Below are positions 9,683 to 18,600 of a stretch of DNA of 64,000 bases, in pieces. Where the stretch lies: the NCBI GenBank assembly GCA_030525825.1, contig JAUNDZ010000007.1:1-64000 (forward strand), given 5' to 3'. Position numbers and translations under genes: made by a program. The DNA is from Moraxella sp. (lineage in GTDB: Bacteria; Pseudomonadota; Gammaproteobacteria; Pseudomonadales; Moraxellaceae). The notes below the pieces were generated by a model, which did no database searches, was not told the origin of the DNA, and saw only the letters and a program-made list of their open reading frames with translations. Numbering within the stretch: position 1 is the stretch's first letter; every line of letters starts with the position of its first letter.

Positions 9683-10969
9683 ATGGCGTTAATCGTACAA
9701 AAATACGGCGGCACTTCGATGGGTAATACCAGCCGCATCAAGAATGTCGCAGCACGCGTCAAGCGTTGGCACGACCATGGTCATCAAGTCGTGGTGGTCG
9801 TATCAGCCATGAGCGGCGAAACCAACCGTCTCATCGGTTTGGCACGAGAAATCTCGAACGACCCAGACCCACGAGAATACGACCAGATGGTCGCCACAGG
9901 TGAGCAGGTCTCCATCGCCCTACTTGCCATGGCACTAAAAGATTTGGGCATTGATGCCAAATCAATGACAGGTCGCCAAGTCGCCATTAAAACCGACGAA
10001 ACCCACACCAAAGCACGCATTGAGCACATCGATGCCGACAACCTAAAAAAAGAGTTGGCAGAAGGTAGAGTGCTTATCGTCGCAGGTTTTCAGGGTGTGA
10101 ATAAATACAATGATTTGACCACGCTGGGTCGTGGCGGCTCAGACACCACAGGCGTTGCCATCGCTGCCGCCATCGGTGCTGACGAATGTCAAATCTACAC
10201 CGATGTCGATGGCGTCTACACCACCGACCCACGAGTTACTTCAAAAGCCAAAAAACTGGGCAAAATCACCTTTGAAGAGATGCTAGAAATGGCATCACTT
10301 GGCTCAAAAGTACTTCAAATCCGCTCGGTGGAATTTGCAGGCAAATACAAAGTACCACTGCGTGTACTGTCTAGTTTTGATGAAGGCACTGATGGTGCTT
10401 TTGATGAAGAATTTAAACAAAATGTCGGTACTTTGATTACCGTTGATGAAGGAGATGATATGGAACGCGCTGTAATTTCAGGTATTGCCTTTAACCGTGA
10501 TGAAGCCAAAATTGCCCTACTTGGCGTACCTGACCGCCCAGGCATCGCTTCTGCCATTTTGAGCCCAATCGGTGCTGCAAACATCGAAGTGGACATGATT
10601 ATCCAGAACATCGCAGAAAATGGCGTTACCGATTTTAGTTTTACTGTACCGCGTGGCGACTACGACAAAGCCATAAAAATCCTAGAAGAAAAAGTCAAAG
10701 ACGACATCGGTGCCACCCAAATCGTCGGCGACAACAATGTCGTTAAAGTCTCTATCGTAGGTGTGGGTATGCGTTCTCACGCAGGTGTGGCAAGCAAGAT
10801 GTTTGAAACCCTAGCGTCAGAAAACATCAACCTACAAATGATTTCAACTTCTGAAATCAAAGTGTCTGTACTTATCCAAGAGCAGCACCTAGAAAAAGCG
10901 GTAAAATCTCTGCACACCGCTTTTGGTCTTGACCGTGAAGATGGCGAAAGTAAGGTTGCTGGCTTATAA
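9683..10969 (+). CDS. lysC: Aspartokinase
   Basis: LysC phosphorylates aspartate, the first step towards lysine, threonine, methionine and diaminopimelate. The 428-residue protein has the kinase domain (about residues 1-250: VQKYGGTSMGNTSRIKNVA, VAGFQGVN, TLGRGGSDTTGVAIAAAIGA, YTDVDGVYTTDPR) and two C-terminal ACT domains (about 268-345 and 350-420: VPDRPGIASAILSPIGAANI; SIVGVGMRSHAGVASKMFETLA), the arrangement of feedback-inhibited single-function aspartokinases. AAAGG precedes the ATG at 9683; an in-frame upstream start (9644) gives a non-conserved extension. Synteny with alaS and csrA is conserved. Confidence 0.98.
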   Translation: MALIVQKYGGTSMGNTSRIKNVAARVKRWHDHGHQVVVVVSAMSGETNRLIGLAREISNDPDPREYDQMVATGEQVSIALLAMALKDLGIDAKSMTGRQVAIKTDETHTKARIEHIDADNLKKELAEGRVLIVAGFQGVNKYNDLTTLGRGGSDTTGVAIAAAIGADECQIYTDVDGVYTTDPRVTSKAKKLGKITFEEMLEMASLGSKVLQIRSVEFAGKYKVPLRVLSSFDEGTDGAFDEEFKQNVGTLITVDEGDDMERAVISGIAFNRDEAKIALLGVPDRPGIASAILSPIGAANIEVDMIIQNIAENGVTDFSFTVPRGDYDKAIKILEEKVKDDIGATQIVGDNNVVKVSIVGVGMRSHAGVASKMFETLASENINLQMISTSEIKVSVLIQEQHLEKAVKSLHTAFGLDREDGESKVAGL

Positions 10970-11074
10970 TTAAGCAGTCAAGCTACTTAGACAGCGATTT
11001 TGCCGCCATTTGACAGGCATGATTTTAAATTTCTGATAAGAATATTTACATAACTTATCGCAAAATCAGCTGAC

Positions 11075-11116
11075 AAAATACCCAAGCCGTTTTATAATAG
11101 CGACTTGGGTATTTTT
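11075..11116 (+). terminator. Terminator between lysC and csrA
   Basis: An AAAATACCCAAG / CTTGGGTATTTTT hairpin, 105 bases after the lysC stop. Its loop holds TTTATAATAG, a possible -10 box that could start csrA transcription, so the site may separate lysC from csrA while also lying in the csrA promoter. Confidence 0.8.
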
Positions 11117-11187
11117 ATACTTTGTATTTTTTTATTTTTAGTGTGTTTTGACTTATTTTAACTTTTTTTCGTGCAAGGAGCGATATT

Positions 11188-11436
11188 ATGTTAATCCTAA
11201 CTCGTCGTGTCGGCGAAACTTTGATGATTGGCGATGAAGTCAGCGTAACCGTGCTGGGCGTTAAAGGCAACCAAGTTCGTCTGGGTGTCAATGCTCCAAA
11301 AGACATTGCGGTACACCGTGAAGAGATTTACCAACGCATTCAACATGAGCGTTCTATGCAGGCACACATGAGCCACCTAGAACAAGGCAACTTTGCTCCG
11401 CCATCGTTTGACGATGACGACTATTTTAACCGTTAA
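11188..11436 (+). CDS. csrA: Carbon storage regulator CsrA
   Basis: CsrA is a small dimeric RNA-binding protein that binds GGA motifs in leaders and represses or stabilises mRNAs. The first ~55 residues are canonical ([20 protein letters not shown], then [30 protein letters not shown]), including the RNA-binding LTRR start and VHREEI. The protein is 82 residues, about 20 longer than the E. coli form, and ends in an acidic tail [12 protein letters not shown]. Extended acidic C-termini are known in Moraxellaceae CsrA as I recall them. AAGGAG lies 7 bases before the ATG. Confidence 0.98.
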   Translation: MLILTRRVGETLMIGDEVSVTVLGVKGNQVRLGVNAPKDIAVHREEIYQRIQHERSMQAHMSHLEQGNFAPPSFDDDDYFNR

Positions 11437-11490
11437 TCGTACCCACATTGGTCGGTAACCAGCAATTTTTTCTATTCATAAAGAGACATT

Positions 11491-11829
11491 ATGAGCAACA
11501 TCTCATCTTTATTAAACAGCATCGAAACGGGCGAATTTAAATTCGCTGATGTACTGCACTTTATCGAGACCCACTACCACTACACCCCTGTTGAGTTTCG
11601 TAATGGCGAAGTGGTCAACGCTGCTGGCACCAACGAAGGTTCCGCCAAAGTATTTAGCCTAGCCAAGCTACACGGCTTAAATCAGCTTGACACCCTAAAA
11701 CTGTTCGCTGAACATTATGAATCCGTGCTTGCCACCCCAGATGGCAGCGACCATGCCAATATTCGCAACTTCATGCACTACGGCTGGCAAGGCATCGGAC
11801 TAGAAAAAAACGCCCTATCTCCACGCTAA
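11491..11829 (+). CDS. HopJ-family protein
   Basis: A 112-residue protein with the HopJ pattern: LLNSIETGEFKFADVLHFIE, HYHYTPVEFRNGEVVNAAGTNEGSAKVFSLAK and NIRNFMHYGWQGIGLE. The name comes from a Pseudomonas syringae protein once catalogued as a type III effector, but the family is widespread in gammaproteobacteria that lack such a system, and nothing here suggests secretion. The function is unknown. It lies 54 bases after csrA, with GAGAC before the ATG, and may be read from the csrA promoter. Confidence 0.85.
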   Translation: MSNISSLLNSIETGEFKFADVLHFIETHYHYTPVEFRNGEVVNAAGTNEGSAKVFSLAKLHGLNQLDTLKLFAEHYESVLATPDGSDHANIRNFMHYGWQGIGLEKNALSPR

Positions 11830-11886
11830 TCATGGGATAACTGGCGGCCATTCATACAAAACCATCCAAAATTTTTAGGAATTTAC

Positions 11887-11915
11887 TTGAAATACGAGTG
11901 AATTTTCTGTATAAT
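11887..11915 (+). promoter_or_regulatory. Promoter of rpmB-rpmG
   Basis: TTGAAA (11887-11892), a 17-base spacer and TATAAT (11910-11915): a near-consensus sigma-70 promoter. Transcription would begin about 11922, leaving a leader of roughly 175 bases before rpmB, long for a ribosomal protein gene. Short complementary words such as GGCAC near 12030 and GTGCC near 12070 suggest that the leader may fold. Confidence 0.8.
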
Positions 11916-12095
11916 TTTGGCTTTAATTTTCTGCCATTTCTTGATTGTTGTCGCCTTTAACAACAAAAAAGAATGGTGTAACTTTATAAGTTTGGTCAAA
12001 TCTGTGCTATGTCCATACCATTTATAAGGCACCTTGTCCAAACGGCACACCCGATACCGCTCAATATCCGTGCCACACAACATTAGGAGTTCACC

Positions 12096-12332
12096 ATGTC
12101 TCGAGTATGTCAAGTGACTGGAAAGCGCCCACTAGTGGGTAACAATGTATCACACGCAAATAACAAAACCCGTCGTCGCTTTCTACCAAACCTACACAAT
12201 CATCGTTTTTGGGTAGAGTCTGAAAATCGTTTCGTACGCCTTCGTGTATCATCTAAAGGTATGCGTATCATTGACAAGCACGGCATCGACAAAGTGCTTG
12301 CTGACCTACGTGCCCAAGGTCAAAAAATCTAA
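12096..12332 (+). CDS. rpmB: 50S ribosomal protein L28
   Basis: 78 residues, the same length as in E. coli, beginning [16 protein letters not shown] and containing [19 protein letters not shown] and [16 protein letters not shown]28 sits near the E site of the large subunit. TAGGAG precedes the ATG by 6 bases. The gene forms the usual pair with rpmG, 40 bases downstream, under the strong promoter at 11887-11915. Confidence 0.99.
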   Translation: MSRVCQVTGKRPLVGNNVSHANNKTRRRFLPNLHNHRFWVESENRFVRLRVSSKGMRIIDKHGIDKVLADLRAQGQKI

Positions 12333-12372
12333 TTTTAGATTTTTTCATTTAGATTAATTTAAGGATACGAAC

Positions 12373-12528
12373 ATGAGAGATAAAATTAAACTAGTTTCTA
12401 CTGCTGGTACTGGTTATTTCTACACCACTACCAAGAACAAGCGTACCATGCCTGGCAAAATGGAAATCAAAAAATTTGATCCAAAAATCCGCCAACATGT
12501 ACTGTTCAAAGAAGCTAAAATCAAATAA
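12373..12528 (+). CDS. rpmG: 50S ribosomal protein L33
   Basis: A 51-residue gene that starts [19 protein letters not shown] and continues through [17 protein letters not shown] to a C-terminal KEAKIK. It is the zinc-free form of L33, without the CxxC pairs of the zinc-binding paralogue, as is common in gammaproteobacteria. AAGGA lies 7 bases before the ATG. It is followed by a terminator, which closes the rpmB-rpmG operon. Confidence 0.98.
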   Translation: MRDKIKLVSTAGTGYFYTTTKNKRTMPGKMEIKKFDPKIRQHVLFKEAKIK

Positions 12529-12549
12529 TGATTCGCTTTTAAGTATTAA

Positions 12550-12576
12550 AAAAGACCGCCACATTGGTGGTCTTTT
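12550..12576 (+). terminator. Terminator of rpmB-rpmG
   Basis: AAAAGACCGCCA-CAT-TGGTGGTCTTTT: a 12-base stem with one G-T pair and a 3-base loop ending in T4, 22 bases past rpmG. Confidence 0.85.
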
Positions 12577-12616
12577 CTCATCTTTTTATGACACTTTTGA
12601 CATTAGCCCTACCAAC

Positions 12617-13603
12617 ATGACACACCCCCTACTCACCCCTTTAACCATTGGCAATCAAACCATTCATAATCGGCTAATTGTAGCACCTATGGCGGGTGTT
12701 ACCGACAACCCATTTAGACGACTGTGCAAATCCTTTGGGGCAGGTCATGCAGTGAGCGAGATGATCATCGCTGATACAGCACTTTATGCCCGCAAAAAAT
12801 CACTGTACCGTGCCAATTTTGATGGTGAAATCGCCCCCATCTCGGCACAAATTGCAGGGGCAGAACCTGACAAACTTGCCGAAGCCGCTCGCTTTCAGGT
12901 GGCAAACGGTGCACAAATCGTGGACATTAACATGGGCTGTCCTGCCAAAAAGGTCTGCAAAAAACTGGCAGGTTCTGCCCTACTCCAAGACGAAAATTTG
13001 GTCAAAGCCTTGCTTGAAAGTGCGGTTGATGCGGTAGATGTACCTGTTACCCTAAAAACACGGCTTGGCTTTGCCAATGGTCAAGAAAATATTCTAAGAG
13101 TGGCTAAGATTGCTGAGCAAGCTGGAGTTGCTGCCATTGCCATTCATGGTCGCACCAGAGAAGATTTTTATACAGGGCAGGCTCGCTACGAGCTAATCAA
13201 GCAAGTCAAAGAGAATCTAAGTATCCCTGTCATCGTCAATGGCGACATCGACAGCCCCCAAAAAGCCAAAGCCGTCCATGAGATGACAGGGGCAGATGCG
13301 GTGATGATAGGACGAGCCGCCCAAGGCAATCCTTGGATATTTCGAGACATTCATCACTATCTTGACATAGGCGAGCTTTTGCCCAAGCCTGACATGGACG
13401 AATTACGAAACATCGTTCTTAGCCACTTAGAAGAGCTGTATCAATTCTATGGCGAATATTCTGGCTGTCGCATTGCTCGTAAGCACATCGCTTGGTACAC
13501 AGGCGGCATACCCAACTCCAACGCCTTTCGTGAAGCCATGTATCAAGAAGACACCACCAAAGGGCAATTCGCCGCCGTCAAAAAATTCTTGCAATCACAA
13601 TAA
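12617..13603 (+). CDS. dusB: tRNA-dihydrouridine synthase B
   Basis: DusB reduces uridine to dihydrouridine in tRNA using FMN and NADPH (position 17 in E. coli). The 328-residue TIM-barrel protein has VAPMAGVTDNPFRRL at the FMN-binding start, AQIAGAEPDKLAEAA, DINMGCPAKKVCKKLAGSAL with the catalytic cysteine in the CPxKxV motif, AIAIHGRTREDFYTG, VIVNGDIDSP and DAVMIGRAAQGNPWIF. The frame is open further upstream through the rpmG terminator, but the ATG at 12617 fits the family start; its ribosome binding site is weak. In many relatives dusB precedes fis; here recD lies opposite, and the two 3' ends overlap by 9 bases. Confidence 0.96.
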   Translation: MTHPLLTPLTIGNQTIHNRLIVAPMAGVTDNPFRRLCKSFGAGHAVSEMIIADTALYARKKSLYRANFDGEIAPISAQIAGAEPDKLAEAARFQVANGAQIVDINMGCPAKKVCKKLAGSALLQDENLVKALLESAVDAVDVPVTLKTRLGFANGQENILRVAKIAEQAGVAAIAIHGRTREDFYTGQARYELIKQVKENLSIPVIVNGDIDSPQKAKAVHEMTGADAVMIGRAAQGNPWIFRDIHHYLDIGELLPKPDMDELRNIVLSHLEELYQFYGEYSGCRIARKHIAWYTGGIPNSNAFREAMYQEDTTKGQFAAVKKFLQSQ

Positions 13604-15592
13604 ACCAAGCCCTGTGGTGCGTACGGTTGGTGTACTGACCGCCAGCTGCAAGGTCTGCTCTGTGGTGTAGATACTGACTGATTTTTTGGCACGAGTGATG
13701 GCGGTATAAATCAGCTCTTTGGACAGTAGGCGAGCATTGTCATCATCAAAGACCACCGCCACTTGCTCAAACTCAGAACCCTGCGATTTATGCACCGTCA
13801 TGGCATAGGCTGACCTGACTGTCTCACCGCCCAGCATCCCAATGGAGACTTTTTTTAGGATTTCACCATCAAAATACACCGCCATCTCAGTGCCATCATA
13901 CAGACAAATCCCAACATCGCCATTAAACAACCCCAAATCATAACGGTTGGTCTGCACCATCACCACACGACCATGATACCACGGCGACGCACTGGGTCTG
14001 GTATTTAGCCATTCACGGTGTTTTTTTGATAAAAATTCATTAATTTTATCATCGCCTGCATCGCCAATGTGAGATGCACACAGGACTCGGTATTGATTTA
14101 GAGTATTAAATAATCGCTGTACTTTTTGATATTTGACAGTTTCATCATCATGACGAAGCTCGGCAAGTAGGGTTTTGGTCGCTTCAAAATATTCTTGATA
14201 ACCCAAAGCCAGCCGCTCATAATAATGTGCTTGCTTATCGATATCGACAAAAGACAGCTCATCGCTCACCTGCATGAGCGTGATGACTTCACTGCCTTTA
14301 TGCGTGGTATCGGGGGTGTCGTTGATAAAGTTGGCAAGCCTGCCCACATCGGAGTCTGAATGAAAGCGTTTTGACTCCACCAGATGAACACGATGGCTTT
14401 GCAAAGTATCGACACGGCACAAATCTGCCAGCACTGCCCCTGCTTCGACCGCCGCCAACTGATGAGCATCGCCAAGCAGAATCAATCTCGCCCCTGTCTT
14501 GACCGCCGCCAAAAGATGACAAGACAGCTCCGCCCCCAGCATTGACGCTTCATCGACGATGATGATGTCGTACGGCATGGCGTTTCTATCGTGGTATCTG
14601 GGCGTGCCATGCCGACCGATACCAAGCAGGCGATGAATGGTCTTAGGCTCAGGCAGATTGATTTGTATGTCAGCACCCATCAAAGATGCTTTGAGTGATT
14701 CGCTCATACGCTGTGCCGCCTTGCCTGTCGGTGCCGCCAAAGCAAGGTCGGTATCGGGATTTTGCTTTAAAAGTGCCAGTACAATCTGTGCCACCGTAAA
14801 GGTCTTGCCCGTCCCTGGTCCACCTGTGATGATGGTGAATGCCTGACGACTGACTGTTTCTACCGCCAATCTTTGTTCATCATTGAGCGTGGCTGGCAGA
14901 TTTGACACATCAAAAGGCATCATCTCGCCCATGCAGATTCGCCAAATGTGCTGCATCGCCATGCGTTCGGCACGCCATGCTCGATTTGACCACAGATAGA
15001 ATGCTTGTGGCGTGTCTTTGATGATGAGTGGTCTGCCAGACTGCTCCGCCTGATAATCATCCACAAAAGGCGTATCGTGCATGACAGACATCAGTCGCTC
15101 CATATCGTCATGCAGAATAAATTTCATCAGATAATACACCTTTAACAGGCCTAAAAATATGCCATCAAGACCGCCTTTAATATCCATCGTCTTTGCCGCC
15201 CAAGCCTTGCTGTTTGGGCTGATGGACTGATGAAAGGTGCGGCAATAGCCATCGACCAACTCTTTTAGACTTGCCTTGTCCTGATGTCGGTCAATCTGCC
15301 CAAGTATCTCATCAAAATCCACCAAAAACCGCTCATCTTTGACTTGCGATGACAGATAATCAATGACAGGCTCAAACAGATTTTGTAAGCCGCCCTGCTG
15401 CTTTGGCACCATTAGCACCGTATGCCCTTCTGACAAAGACAGTATACTGGCAAAGCTCAACACATAAAACAGCTGGGCTTTGATGTCATCGAGTGTATAA
15501 CTCACCTTTAACATCGGTTTATGATGACCATACCACTCGGCATTCTCAGCGATGCGTGTGGTCAAATATCGGTCAATGGCGGTCGTGTTCAT
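13595..15592 (-). CDS. recD: Exodeoxyribonuclease V alpha subunit RecD
   Basis: RecD is the 5'-3' helicase motor of RecBCD, which processes double-strand breaks and degrades linear foreign DNA. The 665-residue protein has the Walker A motif ITGGPGTGKTFTVAQI near residue 260, motif II IIVDEASMLGAEL, motif III LILLGDAHQLAAVEAG and the C-terminal helicase motif AYAMTVHKSQGSEF with the TAITRAKKSV end. GAG lies 8 bases before the ATG. It is the last gene of recC-recB-recD, 68 bases after recB, and its stop overlaps the convergent dusB. Confidence 0.97.
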   Translation of the reverse strand: MNTTAIDRYLTTRIAENAEWYGHHKPMLKVSYTLDDIKAQLFYVLSFASILSLSEGHTVLMVPKQQGGLQNLFEPVIDYLSSQVKDERFLVDFDEILGQIDRHQDKASLKELVDGYCRTFHQSISPNSKAWAAKTMDIKGGLDGIFLGLLKVYYLMKFILHDDMERLMSVMHDTPFVDDYQAEQSGRPLIIKDTPQAFYLWSNRAWRAERMAMQHIWRICMGEMMPFDVSNLPATLNDEQRLAVETVSRQAFTIITGGPGTGKTFTVAQIVLALLKQNPDTDLALAAPTGKAAQRMSESLKASLMGADIQINLPEPKTIHRLLGIGRHGTPRYHDRNAMPYDIIIVDEASMLGAELSCHLLAAVKTGARLILLGDAHQLAAVEAGAVLADLCRVDTLQSHRVHLVESKRFHSDSDVGRLANFINDTPDTTHKGSEVITLMQVSDELSFVDIDKQAHYYERLALGYQEYFEATKTLLAELRHDDETVKYQKVQRLFNTLNQYRVLCASHIGDAGDDKINEFLSKKHREWLNTRPSASPWYHGRVVMVQTNRYDLGLFNGDVGICLYDGTEMAVYFDGEILKKVSIGMLGGETVRSAYAMTVHKSQGSEFEQVAVVFDDDNARLLSKELIYTAITRAKKSVSIYTTEQTLQLAVSTPTVRTTGLGLL

Positions 15593-15660
15593 GTTGTTTT
15601 CTCAAAAAAATCAATGTTTTTATGTTGATGGTGTCATGCTATGTATAAGGCGACAAATCA

Positions 15661-18600
15661 TTAACGAAACAGCTCATCCAAGCGATACACCAGCCCTATT
15701 GGCACCTGCCACACCATGCGGCCCAGCGACACATCATCCGCCACCCCACGCAAAAACAGATACTCCACCGCTCCCAAATAGCGATGCTCATTGCCCACAT
15801 AGTCTTTGATACGCATTTTTAGTAGGCGGTGCAACGCCACTTGATAAATCGCCGCTTGTAGCCAGTAGCCCGCCTTATCCATCGTCTCCATCAATGCCTG
15901 TTCATGATAAGCGTGAATGTCATTGCCCAAAAAGTTGGACTTATAATCCACCACAAAAAACCGCCCATCATGCTCATACACAAGGTCAATCTCGCCTTTT
16001 AGGTAGCGATATAGGGGCTGGTGCGTGCCGTCTTTGGTCAGTGTGAGCGGTCGGTCGCCATACATCTTAAAGGCGTCATTTAGCTCATCAATACCAAAAC
16101 CGTCCTTCAATCCAAGCAAAAACCCCATCTCCCTGACGCTAGATGTCGCACTCATAGACGCCAGATTCGCCCCAGAAGCGGCAAAGGGGGCATGAATGAC
16201 ATCGTTTAGCCACAGCACGAGCTGCCGATGCAAGGTATGCTTGTCATCGCTGGTGGGCAGACCCATCGCCTGCTGAGCGTCTTGACTCATGTAGTCAAAC
16301 ACCCCCAGATACCTTGCCACTTCATTCACCGTACGACTGATGTTGTAGAGCTGCTCTCGCCCATCGCCCTTGGTATCCACCTTTTGTAAGACTTGATGCA
16401 AAAAATCCCCTGCCAAGACACCACGCATAAAAGTAGCACGGATGTCATCATGTGTTGGGATGTCGTCTGCTGCCACCTGCAAATCGGTCAATGCCACCAG
16501 CTCGTCATAATCTGGCTTGGTCGCAAGCAGCTCTTTGGTCTGCTTATCCAGCTGACTGATGAGTGCGGTAAAACTCGTCTGCACCGCCCCATAAAACATC
16601 GTCTCACGCATCACCTTATCCCACGGCTGATAGTCGATGGGGATAAGCTCCATCTGATTGGACTGATACGACTCTTTAATATAATCATCCGCCGCCAAAT
16701 TCAGCCAGTCCATCTTGCCTTGCATTCGAGATGGCATGGCAAGCGTCGCACTGTCGGCACAATCGCACCACAAAAACAGCGGTCGCTGGTGTGTGTTTCG
16801 CCGACTTGATAGGTCTTTTGCCACCACATACATCTGCTCGGACGCTCGTGTCAATGCCACATAGCCCAGCCGTTTGCGTTCGTCGATGCTCTCTTGTAGG
16901 TCGAGCTGCTGATAATCGGTGCCATCTTGACCGATAGGCATGGGGGATAGACGGCGATTAAAACGCTCATCGGTATAAGGATAAAACAGCGTCCTGTTGC
17001 CAGACACCGCTTCATCTAGTCCAATCACATAGACGATGGGAAACTCCAAGCCTTTGGATTTGTGAATGGTCATCATCTGCACGCCCGACTCACTCGGTAG
17101 TGGCAGTCGCTTATGAGCATCAGGCACATCACTGCCGTTCATCTGTATCCGATACCACTCAACCACCGCCAATGCCTGCAAATGCTCTTGACCGCCAACA
17201 AGCTCCACAATCTGCCACACATCCGCCAAATACCGCTCGCCAAATACCGCCACAGAGAGCCACAGAGAGCCATCATTCACAAATGGGTGTGTTGCCAATG
17301 CAAAATTCAACGCTGCTGCCACACCATGCCGCTGCCATCGCTCAAATACTTGGCTAAGATAAATGAACAGCTGTGATTTTAACCGACTGTCCGACTCATC
17401 ACCAACGCCAAGCAGTGCCATCGCTTCATCCAGACTCATGCCAAAAAATGACGATGTCAGCAGCCTGCTAAGTTTCTCCACGCTGCCCATCTCCACACAC
17501 ACACTTAATAGAGCGTACAAATCATGTCCCGCCTGCGTATCAAAGACATTCATCTCTTGGGCGGCGATGGCAGGGATATTTAGGGCATCTAGCTCGTCTT
17601 TGACCGCCAAAAGCGGCTTGGTCTTATAGCTTAATACAGCAATGTCGGCAGGACAAATGGCACGCCTGCCCGTCTGCGTGTCGATGGTGTGTCCGCCTTG
17701 TAGTAGGCTATTGATGTGCCATGCCAACAGCTGACTTATGGGTGTCTTGGCATCAGCGTTGATGTGTAGCATGGCAAAAGGGTGCGTACCTAAGTGGCTG
17801 GGCAGATTATCCTTTAAGCCTGACTGCCAAGACAATCTTTGGTGTTCATTATGGGCGGTGATGGTCTGATAATGAATGTCATCGCCAAGATTGCCATGCT
17901 CATCGCTGCCATCATCAAACCACGCATTAAGCGACTCAATCAACGCCCTGTTCGAGCGGCGATTGACGGACAAAGACAACTGCTGATTGATGATGGATGT
18001 TCGGCTGTCTGTCTTGCCTATGTTTTTCATGCGGTTGTAGTTGGCGACATCGCCCCCACGAAAGCGATAAATCGCCTGCTTAGGGTCGCCCACGAGCAAC
18101 AAAAACCCACGAGATGGCTTGTCTTTATTGAGCTGCTGTATCAGATAAGACAAATAAACCTGCTCAACAAGCTCAACCTGAGCTCCATTGACATCTTGGG
18201 ACTCGTCAATCAAAATCACAGGATAATGATGGCGAATGTGTCTGGCAAGGCTTGGATTGCCAGCTAGGGCTTGATTGAGCCTGTGCATCTGAATGGTGAA
18301 AGTGGTTTTGCCTTGATTTTCAAGCCAAAGCGGCGTCTTATTGCGAACTTCTAAAGCCAGCGTCTTGTACAGATGGGCACGGTACTGCGTGGGTATCTGG
18401 CTAATACTCTCATAAATCGCCACCAAGCGGGTCAGCCATGTTTTGATAAAATCCATGAGCAGTTGCTTGGCGGTCTCATCATGATTTTTATTAAAGGCAT
18501 TATCCTTATCCAGCGTCTGCCGAACAGACGAAATCCATGTAATATGAGACTTATCCAGATGATGAATGAATGCTATGCCGTGCTGCATCGTCTGTACAAT

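Noticed and set aside
11491..11829. Type III secretion effector, from the HopJ name
   Set aside because: The family is widespread in bacteria without type III secretion, and no secretion genes or signals are present.
12476..12616. N-terminal extension of dusB over rpmG
   Set aside because: It would overlap rpmG and read through its terminator; the family start is at 12617.
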